Source: RHKX01 sp963823565 (lineage in GTDB: Bacteria > Actinomycetota > Thermoleophilia > Solirubrobacterales > 70-9). From it: a stretch of DNA of 64,000 bases. The stretch lies in the NCBI GenBank assembly GCA_963823565.1, contig CAWGLR010000003.1:868001-932000 (forward strand), read 5' to 3'. Shown piece after piece: positions 51,144 through 61,891 of this stretch. Each line of letters starts with the position of its first letter. Position 1 is the first letter of the stretch. Under the pieces are notes generated by a model, which saw only the letters and a program-made list of their open reading frames with translations, had not been told where the DNA came from and searched no databases. Position numbers and translations under genes: made by a program.

Positions 51144-51213
51144 GGTCCTGCCGCCGGCGCATGGCGGGACCCGGCCAGACCGGACGCGAGGCGGAGGATC
51201 TGGCCGGAGTTAT
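51144..51213 (+). repeat. Double-hairpin intergenic repeat, copy D
   Basis: Hairpin 1: GGTCCTGCC (51144-51152) pairs with GGCGGGACC (51163-51171) around a 10-nt loop. Hairpin 2: CCGGCCAGA (51171-51179) pairs perfectly with TCTGGCCGG (51199-51207) around the conserved CCGGACGCG...GCGGAGGAT core. The GTTAT tail (51209-51213) contains, on the minus strand, the TAA stop of the DoxX gene. About 47 kb from the other three copies, which suggests a genome-wide family. Confidence 0.8.
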
Positions 51214-51560
51214 TCCGTCGCCTTCCAGACCCACCAGGCACACAGAAACTGCAGCGGCAGGCGCAGCCACAGCGCCGGCATCGGGACCCGCTCGTAGCGC
51301 TCGGGGTGGAGCGCCATGTGGATGTTGGCCGGATAGACGGCGGCGAGCACCCCGAGCAGCCACCAGCGCGCGAAGCGCCGGGTGGCGGGGGAGACGACCG
51401 CGACGCCGCCGACGATCTCGGCGACGCCGCTCCAGAAGACGAGCTCGCGATGGGCGGGCAGGTAGTCGGGCACGATGGACTCGTAGGCTTTCGGAATCGC
51501 GAAGTGGTTCGAGCCGGCGACGATCCAGAAGGCCGCGAGCGCGCGCTGGGAGCGGGTCAT
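51210..51560 (-). CDS. DoxX-family membrane protein
   Basis: A 116-residue protein from ATG 51560 with four hydrophobic helices and the DoxX-type features SNHFAIPKAYESIVPDYLPAHRE... wait-free loop between helices 1 and 2, then FWSGVAEIVGGVAVV. DoxX proteins have been linked to thiol-redox or quinone systems in some bacteria. A TAGTGT box (51569-51574) lies 8 nt upstream; GTG 51572 is an alternative. Its stop codon is within repeat copy D, convergent with the transglycosylase. Confidence 0.82.
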   Translation of the reverse strand: MTRSQRALAAFWIVAGSNHFAIPKAYESIVPDYLPAHRELVFWSGVAEIVGGVAVVSPATRRFARWWLLGVLAAVYPANIHMALHPERYERVPMPALWLRLPLQFLCAWWVWKATE

Positions 51561-51572
51561 CGCCGCTGACAC

Positions 51573-51899
51573 TATCGCCCGTGTCCGCCGCCCCGTGCGC
51601 GGATAGAGTCGCGAATCGTATTTCGCCGGTCGCGCAACGTCGCTCCCGCCGGCATTCCCTCACGATGGCCGTCTGCGTCGGGGCCGCGCTCACGCTCGGC
51701 GACGGCCGGTCCGACCCCAAAGGGCGCCTACGCCGTCATCTTCGGCGCGTCGGGCTGCTCCTGCTGGCGATCCTCGTGACCCAGCGTTCATCCCCACCCT
51801 GGTGACGGCGGCCGTCGTCGGAGGCGGAGCGCGTCGCGGCGGCGTTGTGAGCCGCGGTGAGCGCGCGGTTACGCCGCTCATAGCGGCTCAAGTGCGCGT
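51573..51899. other. 327-nt region without a confident gene
   Basis: Holds no recognised gene, tRNA or strong hairpin. One short plus-strand frame (51665-51805, 46 codons) encodes a basic protein with a weak hydrophobic stretch (VGLLLLAILVT), but it has no ribosome site and no match that I recognise; the base composition is also slightly less GC-rich than coding regions around it. Might be a decayed gene. Confidence 0.4.
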
Positions 51900-52814
51900 T
51901 CATCCGAGGATCGCCAGATCTCGGCGCAACTCGTCTGCCCGCTCGGTGAGGTCGAACCAGGTCACGTGCATGACGGCGAGCCCGGCGGCCACCAGCGCGC
52001 GCTCCTTTCGCGCATCTCGGGTGCGGGCGATGCCACCCGAGTGGAACCTGTATCCGTCGAGCTCGACGACCAAGCCGACCTCGGGCCAGTGGCAGTCGAC
52101 CTCGAAGCCGCCCCGTCGGGTGTCGACCCGGACGTTGGTTGCCGGCATCAGCAGCCCGTGCATCCTGAGGAAGCGCAGGAAACGGTCCTCCAGCTCGCTC
52201 CGCGTCGGGAGCGATCGGCCATCGGCCAGGTCGAGGATGCGAGCAAGGGCCGCCCGTCCCCGGGCCCGAGGTCGTTGGGAGAGCGCTGCGCGTACCTGCG
52301 CCGGTCGGCATCGGCGGCGTACCTCGGCCTCATGGACCGCTCGCTGGAGCTCGTCCTCGCTCATCACGGCGGCCAGGTCGACCAAGGCGTGCGCCGGCTT
52401 CAACACGTGGATTCCGCGGCGGAAGGTGGTCATGGCGGGGGAGAGGGGAAGCTGGTGGAACTTCAGCCCCCTCCTGTCATGGAGCCGCCGCGCGACGGCC
52501 ACGTGCACCCATGTCCGGTCGTCCTTGCTGATCTCCCAGCGGGCGCCGGCGCACCATGAGCAGAGGGCCGCGCCCTCGCCGCCCGCGAGGACGCCCGCCA
52601 TCCATCTCCCCTCGTTTCCGATGCTCGGGTGCCCGACCGCGTAGACGCCGCGGTGGATCCGGTGGAGGGTGCCCCGGCGAATCCGTTCGCCGATCTGGTG
52701 ACGCGTGAGTCCGGCGTCGATGAGCTGTGTGTGGGCGACGACGCCTTGTTGCCGAGCGGCGAGCTCGGCGATGACCGCATCGGCACGAAGATGAGCGTGC
52801 GGTTGAACTGCCAT
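51900..52814 (-). CDS. AbiEi-type antitoxin-like N-terminal domain plus DUF559 endonuclease-like domain
   Basis: A 304-residue protein. The N-terminal ~50 residues (VIAELAARQQGVVAHTQLIDAGLTRHQI) resemble the AbiEi antitoxin winged-helix; GTLHRIHRGVYAVG follows. The C-terminus (about 205-300) is a DUF559/Vsr-like fold with SELEDRFLRFLR, FEVDCHWPEVGLVVELDGYRFH and the terminal VMHVTWFDL. Paralogues are very common in actinobacteria. No AbiEii-type toxin is adjacent, so a complete toxin-antitoxin pair is not supported. It is divergent from uvrB. Confidence 0.78.
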   Translation of the reverse strand: MAVQPHAHLRADAVIAELAARQQGVVAHTQLIDAGLTRHQIGERIRRGTLHRIHRGVYAVGHPSIGNEGRWMAGVLAGGEGAALCSWCAGARWEISKDDRTWVHVAVARRLHDRRGLKFHQLPLSPAMTTFRRGIHVLKPAHALVDLAAVMSEDELQRAVHEAEVRRRCRPAQVRAALSQRPRARGRAALARILDLADGRSLPTRSELEDRFLRFLRMHGLLMPATNVRVDTRRGGFEVDCHWPEVGLVVELDGYRFHSGGIARTRDARKERALVAAGLAVMHVTWFDLTERADELRRDLAILG

Positions 52815-52892
52815 ACCCGGCTTAAGTGCGCGCTCGGCCTCGGCGCCCCCGCAGACCGCCGATTGCGCTCAAGGACCGGCCTCGACCATCGG

Positions 52893-52898
52893 TACTCT
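52893..52898 (+). promoter_or_regulatory. -10 box of uvrB (leaderless)
   Basis: TACTCT, exactly 6 nt before GTG 52905; it decides this start over the longer open frame from 52629. No LexA-type palindrome is seen upstream, unlike uvrA. Confidence 0.6.
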
Positions 52899-52904
52899 CG
52901 CGCG

Positions 52905-54905
52905 GTGCCGAAGTTCGAGCTCAATTCCGCCTACACGCCGACCGCCGACCAGCCGAAGGCGATCGCCCAGCTCGCCGAGGGGGTCGAGGAGGGTGAGGAG
53001 TTCCTGACGCTGCTCGGCGCCACCGGGACCGGCAAGACGTTCACGATGGCGGCGACGATCGAGAAGCTCGGCCGGCCGGCGCTGGTGATCGCGCACAACA
53101 AGACGCTGGCGGCGCAGCTCTGCAACGAGTTCCGGGAGTTCTTCCCCGGCTCGGCGGTCGAGTACTTCGTCTCCTACTACGACTACTACCAGCCCGAGGC
53201 CTACGTCCCCGCGCAGGACCTCTACATCGAGAAGGACGCGACGGTCAACGACGAGATCGACCGGCTCCGCCACGCGGCGACGGCGTCGCTCTTCGCCCGC
53301 CGCGACGTGATCATCGTCGCTTCCGTCTCCTGCATCTACGGGATCGGCTCACCCGACCTCTACCGCGAGCAGATGATCCTGTTCAAGGTCGGGGAGGAGG
53401 TCGAGCGCGAGACGCTGTTCCGGCAGATGGTCGCGATGCAGTATCAGCGCAACGACATGATCCTCACCCGCGGCAGCTTCCGGGTGAAGGGCGAGGTGCT
53501 CGAGGTCTACCCGGCTTACGCCGAGTCCGCCTACCGGATCCAGCTCTTCGGGGACGAGGTCGAGGAGGTCATCCACTTCGACCCGCTGACCGGCGAGGTC
53601 CTCGACGAGGTCGACCACGTCGCCGTCTGGCCCGCGACCCACTACGTGACCAAGGAGGAGACGATCGACCGCTCCGTCGATCAGATCCGCTTCGAGCTCG
53701 AGGAGCAGGTCAAGTGGTTCGAGTCCCAGGGCAAGGACCTCGAGGCGCACCGCCTCCGCCAGCGCACACAGTACGACCTCGAGATGCTCAAGGAGCTCGG
53801 GTTCTGCAACGGGATCGAGAACTACTCGCGGATCCTCGACGACCGCCCCGCCGGCAGCGCTCCGCACACGCTGATCGACTACTTCCCAAGCGACTTCGTC
53901 GTCTTCATCGACGAGTCCCACCAGACCGTCCCTCAGATCGGCGGCATGTACGAGGGCGACCGCTCACGCAAGCTCACGCTCGTCGATCACGGCTTCCGCC
54001 TGCCGAGCGCGATCGACAACCGCCCGCTCAAGTTCGACGAGTTCCTCGAGCGCGTCAACCAGGTCGTGATGGTCTCCGCGACGCCGGGCCAGTTCGAGCG
54101 CACCAAGGCGAGCCGGATCGTCGAGCAGATCGTCCGCCCGACCGGGATCGTCGACCCCGATGTCGAGATCCGCGAGACGAGGAACCAGATCGACGACCTG
54201 ATGAACGAGGTCCGGAAGATCACCGAGCGCAAGGAGCGCACGCTCGTCACCACGCTGACGAAGAAGATGTCGGAGGACCTCACCGAGTACCTGCTCGAGC
54301 ACGGCTTTCGCGTCCGCTACCTGCACTCCGAGGTCGACACGATCGAGCGGATCCAGATCATCCGCGACCTCCGCCTCGGCGAGTACGACGTCCTCGTCGG
54401 CGTCAACCTGCTCCGCGAGGGCCTCGACATCCCCGAGGTCGGCCTGGTCGCGATCCTCGACGCCGACAAGGAGGGCTTCCTCCGCGGCTCGACCAGCCTG
54501 ATCCAGACGATCGGCCGCGCCGCCCGCAACGTCAACGGCCGCGTCCTGATGTACGCCGACAAGGAGTCGGAGGCGATGCGCGTCGCGATCGCCGAGACCA
54601 ACCGCCGCCGCGAGATCCAACTCGCCTACAACCGCGAGCACGGGATCACCCCGGAGACCGTCTCCAAGGGCATCAGCGACATGTCCGAGTTCCTCGCGAT
54701 GGAGTCCAACGCACCGCGCAAGCGCCGCCGCTCCGCCGCCCTCGAGGGCCGCACGATCGACAACCCCGAGGACCTCGAGAAGATCATCGTCGCGATCGAG
54801 GAGGAGATGCTCCAGGCCGCCGAGGAGCTCCACTTCGAGGAGGCCGCGCGCCTGCGCGACGAGCTCAAGGAGCTACGCCACGACCTCGAGGGCATGCGGG
54901 TCTGA
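52905..54905 (+). CDS. uvrB: Excinuclease ABC subunit B
   Basis: A 666-residue UvrB. It has ADQPKAIAQLAEG, Walker A LLGATGTGKTFTMA, the beta-hairpin region ending in DYYQPEAYVP, helicase motifs DESHQTVPQIGGMY, VSATPG, LREGLDIPEVGLV, and QTIGRAARNVNG, and the C-terminal UVR domain ELHFEEAARLRDELKEL that binds UvrC. It verifies DNA damage found by UvrA. GTG 52905 gives the family's normal MPKFEL start. Confidence 0.96.
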   Translation: MPKFELNSAYTPTADQPKAIAQLAEGVEEGEEFLTLLGATGTGKTFTMAATIEKLGRPALVIAHNKTLAAQLCNEFREFFPGSAVEYFVSYYDYYQPEAYVPAQDLYIEKDATVNDEIDRLRHAATASLFARRDVIIVASVSCIYGIGSPDLYREQMILFKVGEEVERETLFRQMVAMQYQRNDMILTRGSFRVKGEVLEVYPAYAESAYRIQLFGDEVEEVIHFDPLTGEVLDEVDHVAVWPATHYVTKEETIDRSVDQIRFELEEQVKWFESQGKDLEAHRLRQRTQYDLEMLKELGFCNGIENYSRILDDRPAGSAPHTLIDYFPSDFVVFIDESHQTVPQIGGMYEGDRSRKLTLVDHGFRLPSAIDNRPLKFDEFLERVNQVVMVSATPGQFERTKASRIVEQIVRPTGIVDPDVEIRETRNQIDDLMNEVRKITERKERTLVTTLTKKMSEDLTEYLLEHGFRVRYLHSEVDTIERIQIIRDLRLGEYDVLVGVNLLREGLDIPEVGLVAILDADKEGFLRGSTSLIQTIGRAARNVNGRVLMYADKESEAMRVAIAETNRRREIQLAYNREHGITPETVSKGISDMSEFLAMESNAPRKRRRSAALEGRTIDNPEDLEKIIVAIEEEMLQAAEELHFEEAARLRDELKELRHDLEGMRV

Positions 54906-54929
54906 GCCGGCGCGCGCGCCCAGTCGGCA

Positions 54930-55379
54930 CTAGCCGCCTCTCGTCCACTTCGTGTTGAACTTGACCTTGCCGGAGCAGCCCTGGATCGAGAAGGAGCCGG
55001 TCGCCTTCTTCTTGCTGACGAACTTCCCCTTGATGTCGACCTCGACTTTGCGTGGCCCGCTGCCGAGGACTGTGTTGTCGGCCTTGCCCTCGTAGACGAA
55101 CTTCCCGTTCGAGTCGACCTTGACCTTCTTGGCGAGACCGAAGCCCTGGTAGTTGCCGCTCTTTGTCATGCAGCCGGGGTCGGTTCCGTAGATCGAGAGG
55201 ATGTCCCCCTTGTCGGCCTGCATGCCGATCTTCGTGATCGCGAGGCCAGCGTGATCGAAGACCTCGTAGTGGTAGCCGTCCTTCGGGCTCGCCGCCGATG
55301 CGGTTGCGGCGAGGATCGCGGCGGTGGCGGCCACGGTCGCGAGAACTGCGCTAACCCGGGCGCCTGGTGCGGATGACAC
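54930..55379 (-). CDS. Secreted protein of unknown function
   Basis: About 149 residues from GTG 55379, which has GGAG 10 nt upstream. A signal peptide (about 8-30, ending ATASAAS) precedes a compact domain with several repeated lysine-rich beta-strand pairs (KKVKVDSNGKF, RKVEVDIKGKF, ATGSFSIQGCSGKV) and two cysteines. It lacks any motif I recognise. The base composition (many AAG codons) differs slightly from neighbours, due to the lysine content. It is convergent with uvrB. Confidence 0.65.
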   Translation of the reverse strand: MSSAPGARVSAVLATVAATAAILAATASAASPKDGYHYEVFDHAGLAITKIGMQADKGDILSIYGTDPGCMTKSGNYQGFGLAKKVKVDSNGKFVYEGKADNTVLGSGPRKVEVDIKGKFVSKKKATGSFSIQGCSGKVKFNTKWTRGG

Positions 55380-55488
55380 TGTGATGCTGCTCCTACTTCG
55401 ATGCGGTTGACGAATGTGGTGGCACCATAACTCCACAGGGGATTCATGCGTCGAGGTTTGTGTTTCGCGGCGGCCAGCGGCGCTCCGT

Positions 55489-55494
55489 TAGATT
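55489..55494 (+). promoter_or_regulatory. -10 box of DivIVA-like gene (leaderless)
   Basis: TAGATT, exactly 6 nt before ATG 55501. Confidence 0.5.
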
Positions 55495-55500
55495 CATCCC

Positions 55501-56385
55501 ATGGAGCGAGAGCAGATCATCCGTGACGATTTCCCCACGGCGCGCAAGGGCTGGGACCCGGCCGCCGTCCGGGCCCACCTCGAGTCCGTCGCTGATTCGA
55601 CGGCATCCGGTCCCGCCGAGCCGAACCTCGGCGACGTCGCAGCCGGGCAGGTGAAGAGCGTCCTGGCCGCGGCCGAGAGCGCCGCGAGCGAGATTGCCGC
55701 CTCTGCGCGTGCGGAGGCGACGGCGATCGTCGATTCGGCGCGGGCGCAGGCGTCCGAGCTGCTCGACCGCGCCAAGGCCGACGCCGGCACGCGCGCCACG
55801 GCCGCCCAGAAGGCCGTCGACGGACTGGTCGACGAGGCCGAGCGCCTGCGCGCGCAGGTGGCCGCGCTGTCGGAGCGCGTCGCCGGCGCCGCTCCCGAGA
55901 GCAAGCCCTCGACGCCCAAAGCCGAGGTTCCCGGCCCCGTGGTCGTCCCCGAGCCGACGCCGCCGACGATCCCCGAGCCGATGCCGGACCCGGTCCCCGA
56001 GCCGAAGCCGCAGCCGAGCCCCGACCCGTTGCCCGACCCCGTCCCGGAGCCGACCCCCGACCCGGTTCCCGAGCCCACCCCCGAGCCGACGCCGGACCCG
56101 ACTCCGCCCGAGCCGGCCGCGGAGCCCGCCGGCGCCGGCGCGACCACCGAGGATCTCGTCGCCCAGCTGCGCGCCGGGTCGGCCGCCGGAGACGCGAAGA
56201 ACGGGTCCTCCTCTGCGCCCGCTATCTCCGACTCCGACGCCGGCGCGGCTCGCCTGGTGGCGATGAACATGGCGCTCGACGGCGCCGATCGCGAGACGAT
56301 CGCGGCGCAACTGCGCGAGGAGTTCGGCGAGGTGCAGAACGTCGACGGCCTCCTCGACGAGGTCATCGCCCGCGCCAAGCGCTGA
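55501..56385 (+). CDS. DivIVA-like coiled-coil protein with PEP repeat linker
   Basis: A 294-residue protein. The N-terminal DDFPTARKGWDPAAVRAHL resembles the DivIVA membrane-binding motif; a long Ala/Glu/Arg coiled coil (about 45-130) follows, then about 70 residues of Pro-Glu-Pro/Pro-Asp-Pro repeats, and a C-terminal helical domain (RLVAMNMALDGADRETIAAQLREEFG). Such a design suits a cell-pole or septum scaffold, with the proline-rich linker separating two ends; inference only. It starts leaderlessly and precedes uvrA by 111 nt. Confidence 0.7.
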   Translation: MEREQIIRDDFPTARKGWDPAAVRAHLESVADSTASGPAEPNLGDVAAGQVKSVLAAAESAASEIAASARAEATAIVDSARAQASELLDRAKADAGTRATAAQKAVDGLVDEAERLRAQVAALSERVAGAAPESKPSTPKAEVPGPVVVPEPTPPTIPEPMPDPVPEPKPQPSPDPLPDPVPEPTPDPVPEPTPEPTPDPTPPEPAAEPAGAGATTEDLVAQLRAGSAAGDAKNGSSSAPAISDSDAGAARLVAMNMALDGADRETIAAQLREEFGEVQNVDGLLDEVIARAKR

Positions 56386-56462
56386 GCAGGCCTCCCACGG
56401 GGCGCAATCCGCCGATCGGACATCGGGCGCGACGGAATAGCTCAACGGGTCGACGGGCGTAC

Positions 56463-56476
56463 CGAACGTCCGTTCG
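56463..56476. promoter_or_regulatory. LexA-type SOS box upstream of uvrA
   Basis: CGAACGTCCGTTCG is a perfect palindrome of the CGAAC-N4-GTTCG type that LexA binds in Gram-positives and actinobacteria. It ends 6 nt before the -10 TACAAT, so bound repressor would block the polymerase. It predicts DNA-damage induction of uvrA. Confidence 0.8.
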
Positions 56477-56482
56477 GCTCCG

Positions 56483-56488
56483 TACAAT
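56483..56488 (+). promoter_or_regulatory. -10 box of uvrA
   Basis: TACAAT, 8 nt before GTG 56497, immediately downstream of the LexA palindrome. Confidence 0.6.
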
Positions 56489-56496
56489 TCCCGGTA

Positions 56497-59424
<2,928 letters not shown>

Positions 59425-59496
59425 TGGCCGCCCGATACGAGGTCCGCGCGTCCCCGTCGCCGCTCCTCGCCTGAGGGGGAGCACTACCACACGAGC

Positions 59497-59514
59497 CCCC
59501 GCAAGCCGGCGGGG
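59497..59514. terminator. GC hairpin after uvrA
   Basis: CCCCGC (59497-59502) pairs with GCGGGG (59509-59514) around a 6-nt loop, flanked by partly pairing AGC/GCT, in the 120-nt gap between uvrA and the convergent small gene. Confidence 0.4.
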
Positions 59515-59544
59515 CTGACTAGGTCCCGAGGCCGAAGCCGTCCG

Positions 59545-59694
59545 TCACGCGAACCGCTGCGTCGCGCCGCCGCGGCGGAACGCGCCGACCGCGACGAGCT
59601 CCTCGCCGTTGACGTGATCGCGGACCGCGTCCTGGAGCTGGCGCCGGAACGGTTCGACGTCCTTCTCCTTCATCGTCATGTCGAACATGCCCAC
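59545..59694 (-). CDS. Small 49-residue protein of unknown function
   Basis: From GTG 59694, preceded on the minus strand by GGAGGAG at 6-nt spacing (an in-frame ATG at 59688 is spaced too far). The product has a MTMKEKDVEPFRRQLQDAV amphipathic start, then HVNGEELVAVGAFRRGG and ends at TGA 59545. Codon positions show the GC-rich third-base bias expected of a gene. No cysteine or membrane segment. No family recognised; it would be missed by automatic length cut-offs. Confidence 0.65.
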   Translation of the reverse strand: MGMFDMTMKEKDVEPFRRQLQDAVRDHVNGEELVAVGAFRRGGATQRFA

Positions 59695-59883
59695 GGCGAG
59701 CTCCTCCTGATCGGGTTCGCGCCCAACCTAACGCCGTAGCGTTTTGCGCACGAACGACTTCGGGGGTCGGAGACGCTCCGGAAAGCGGACCGCGCACGCG
59801 GCCTTGCACGTGCAGGGGAGCGGGAGCGCAGGTGCGAAACGGACGCCATCGCAGGGAACGATTCGAGAAACGTAAGCGGGGAC

Positions 59884-60702
59884 TTGAGAAGACGGGCGGC
59901 CAGCGCCGGCGCAGGTGCTCTAGCCGTCTGCGCCTTGCTGGCGGCTCCAGCAGCCGGCGCCGTGCCGCACACGGTCGTCGCCGGGGAGACGCTCTCCGGC
60001 ATCGCGGCGGCCAACGGGATGGCGACCGGCGATCTCGCCGCCTGGAACGGGGTCGACCCCGAGTACCAGGTGATCGAGGGCGGGACCGTCTACGTGCCGG
60101 CGCCCGGGGAGTACGCCCCCGCCGCCACGACGACCACGAGCGAGACCGCGCCCACGACGACATCGGCCGCCTCCCACGTCGTCGCGCTCGGCGAGACGCT
60201 CTCCGGCGTCGCCGCCGCCAACGGGCTGACGAGCTCGGAGCTCGCCGCCGCCAACGGCCTCTCCTCCGACTCGCTGCTGATCGAGGGAACGACGCTGCAG
60301 ATCCCGGCCGCGACCGGTGCTGCGACGCCGGCGGCGCCCGCGCCCGGCTTGGGGACGATCCCGAGCCCGTGGGGGGATCTCTACCTGGAGGCATCGGCCG
60401 CCGATTCCTGGAACGCGATGCGCCAGGACTCGCTCGCCAACTACGGCCAGGACCTCCACCCCCAGGGCCCGGCGTCCGCCTACCGGACCTCGGAGCAGCA
60501 GGGCGAGCTCTACGACCTCTACCTCTCGGGGCAGGGCGCCCCGGCGAATCCGCCTGGCATGTCCTCGCACGAGCTCGGCACCTCGGTCGACGTCGCCACT
60601 CCGGCGATGCGCTCGGTCATCGACCAGATCGGCTACGCCTACGGGTGGGGCAAGTACGAGGCGCCCGACGAGTGGTGGCACGTCACCTACTCGGGCGGCT
60701 GA
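59884..60702 (+). CDS. Secreted LysM-repeat peptidoglycan peptidase (M15 / VanY type)
   Basis: A 272-residue protein from TTG 59884. Signal peptide (about 6-26), then two LysM domains (VVAGETLSGIAAANGM..., VVALGETLSGVAAANGL...) joined by a Thr-rich linker, and a C-terminal D-Ala-D-Ala carboxypeptidase/peptidase M15 domain: PASAYRTSEQQGELY, SSHELGTSVDVAT with the zinc His/Asp pair, and EWWHVTY with the catalytic Glu-Trp-Trp-His. It probably trims cell-wall peptides. The 59695-59883 leader is GC-rich and structured, but no known riboswitch consensus is recognised. Confidence 0.88.
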   Translation: MRRRAASAGAGALAVCALLAAPAAGAVPHTVVAGETLSGIAAANGMATGDLAAWNGVDPEYQVIEGGTVYVPAPGEYAPAATTTTSETAPTTTSAASHVVALGETLSGVAAANGLTSSELAAANGLSSDSLLIEGTTLQIPAATGAATPAAPAPGLGTIPSPWGDLYLEASAADSWNAMRQDSLANYGQDLHPQGPASAYRTSEQQGELYDLYLSGQGAPANPPGMSSHELGTSVDVATPAMRSVIDQIGYAYGWGKYEAPDEWWHVTYSGG

Positions 60703-60715
60703 TCCTGGGCCGAGG

Positions 60716-61246
60716 TCAGCTCAGGTCGAGCGGCTCGGGCGCCTCGCCGCCGAGCAGGCGCACGACCTCGGCGCTCCACGGGTTGCGGATCAGGGGCGGC
60801 GCGTAGAGCCGGATCGGCTGGTCGCGATCGGGGACGGTCAGGTCGATGCGATCCCGCATGAAGGCTCGGCCGGCGCGCTCGGCTCGCACCTCGTTCCGCG
60901 GCCAGGACGCGAACTCCGAAGCGACCGCGGTGTCCCGTCGAAGGTCTCCGCCCTGGAGGGCGAGCAGATGCACCCGCTCGGCATCCAAGGCGAGGAGTCC
61001 GCGCAGCGGCAGGCCGAGGCGGCGGGCTCGCCAGCGTGCCCAGGGGACGAGGAGGACGCCGATGAACGGGATGGCGGCCATCGCCTCCTTCGGAACCGAG
61101 CTGAACTCGCCGGCAGCCTCGACCTCGCCGGCGACTTGCGGCCGCGCGAGCTCGCGGAGCTCGGCGCCGCGCCGCTCGCGATAGCGGCGCGCGATCTCGA
61201 GCCGCTCCTCGCGTGTCTGCTCGTCTCCGCCCGAATCCATCGACAT
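60716..61246 (-). CDS. Uncharacterised protein with one hydrophobic segment
   Basis: A 176-residue protein. A charged N-terminal helix (REERLEIARRYRERRGAELR) precedes a hydrophobic segment (about 55-71, AAIPFIGVLLVPWAR) and a PH-like or beta-rich tail (LLALDAERVHLLALQGG, IDLTVPDRDQPIRLYAPP). It is convergent with the M15 peptidase and divergent from the acyltransferase over an 18-nt gap. TAGCTT on the minus strand lies 7 nt before ATG 61246. No family assigned. Confidence 0.65.
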   Translation of the reverse strand: MSMDSGGDEQTREERLEIARRYRERRGAELRELARPQVAGEVEAAGEFSSVPKEAMAAIPFIGVLLVPWARWRARRLGLPLRGLLALDAERVHLLALQGGDLRRDTAVASEFASWPRNEVRAERAGRAFMRDRIDLTVPDRDQPIRLYAPPLIRNPWSAEVVRLLGGEAPEPLDLS

Positions 61247-61264
61247 GTCTGGGAAGCTACAGCG

Positions 61265-61891
61265 GTGCCGGAGCAGGATCCCCACGTGCCCGCGCAGCGG
61301 GGCTGGCGCATGTGGTGGACGAAGCGCCGCTGGTACGAGCGCACCCACCGGTTCACGTATCGGTGGCGGATCAACCGGCACGCCGCCCGTGGCGGCTTCT
61401 ACGTCCGCCATCCGGTCGAGGGCGAGATCCTCGAGGCCCTGGACGAGGGCCGGCTGACCATCGGCGAGGGAACGAAGCTCGAGCCGGGGTGCTGGATCAC
61501 GCTGGCGCCCGAGGCGACGATCTCGATCGGGCGCGGCTGCTTCCTCAACCGGGAGACGATGCTCGCCGCGCAGGAGCGGATCGAGATCGGCGACCACGTC
61601 ATGTTCGCCAACCACTGCTTCGTCGGCGACGCCGACCACAAGTTCGACGACCCGGCGCTGCCGATCACCTGGCAGGGCTTCACCCCGCGCGGCGCGGTCC
61701 GGATCGGCGACAACGTCTGGCTCGGCAAGGGCACGGTGGTCCGCGGCGGCACCGAGATCGGCGACCGCTGCGTGATCGGCGCCAACTCGGTCGTCACCCG
61801 CGACCTGCCGCCGAACACGATCGCGGCAGGCGTTCCGGCGAAGCCGCTGCGCGAGATCGAGTTCGCGACGGGCGCCGGCGCAGGCGACTAG
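61265..61891 (+). CDS. Left-handed beta-helix (hexapeptide) acyltransferase
   Basis: About 208 residues from GTG 61265 (193 from the in-frame ATG 61310). Hexapeptide repeats run from about 80 to 195: TIGEGTKLEPG, TISIGRGCFLN, HVMFANHCFVGD, VRIGDNVWLGKGTVVRGGTEIGDRCVIGANSVVT, ending in the class-typical AAGVPAKPLREI. An N-terminal aromatic-rich stretch (MWWTKRRWYERTHRF) is unusual and may contact a polysaccharide or lipid acceptor. Acceptor unknown; sugar O- or N-acetylation is typical. It overlaps the next convergent gene by 4 nt. Confidence 0.85.
   Translation: MPEQDPHVPAQRGWRMWWTKRRWYERTHRFTYRWRINRHAARGGFYVRHPVEGEILEALDEGRLTIGEGTKLEPGCWITLAPEATISIGRGCFLNRETMLAAQERIEIGDHVMFANHCFVGDADHKFDDPALPITWQGFTPRGAVRIGDNVWLGKGTVVRGGTEIGDRCVIGANSVVTRDLPPNTIAAGVPAKPLREIEFATGAGAGD

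Noticed and set aside
51900..52814. Complete AbiE toxin-antitoxin system
   Set aside because: Only an AbiEi-like N-terminal domain is present, fused to DUF559. No AbiEii nucleotidyltransferase toxin gene is adjacent.
59695..59883. Cyclic-di-AMP (ydaO) riboswitch upstream of the LysM/M15 gene
   Set aside because: Such genes often carry one, and CGTAAGCG occurs just before the start, but the rest of the conserved ydaO core, including the pairing partner, is not found.
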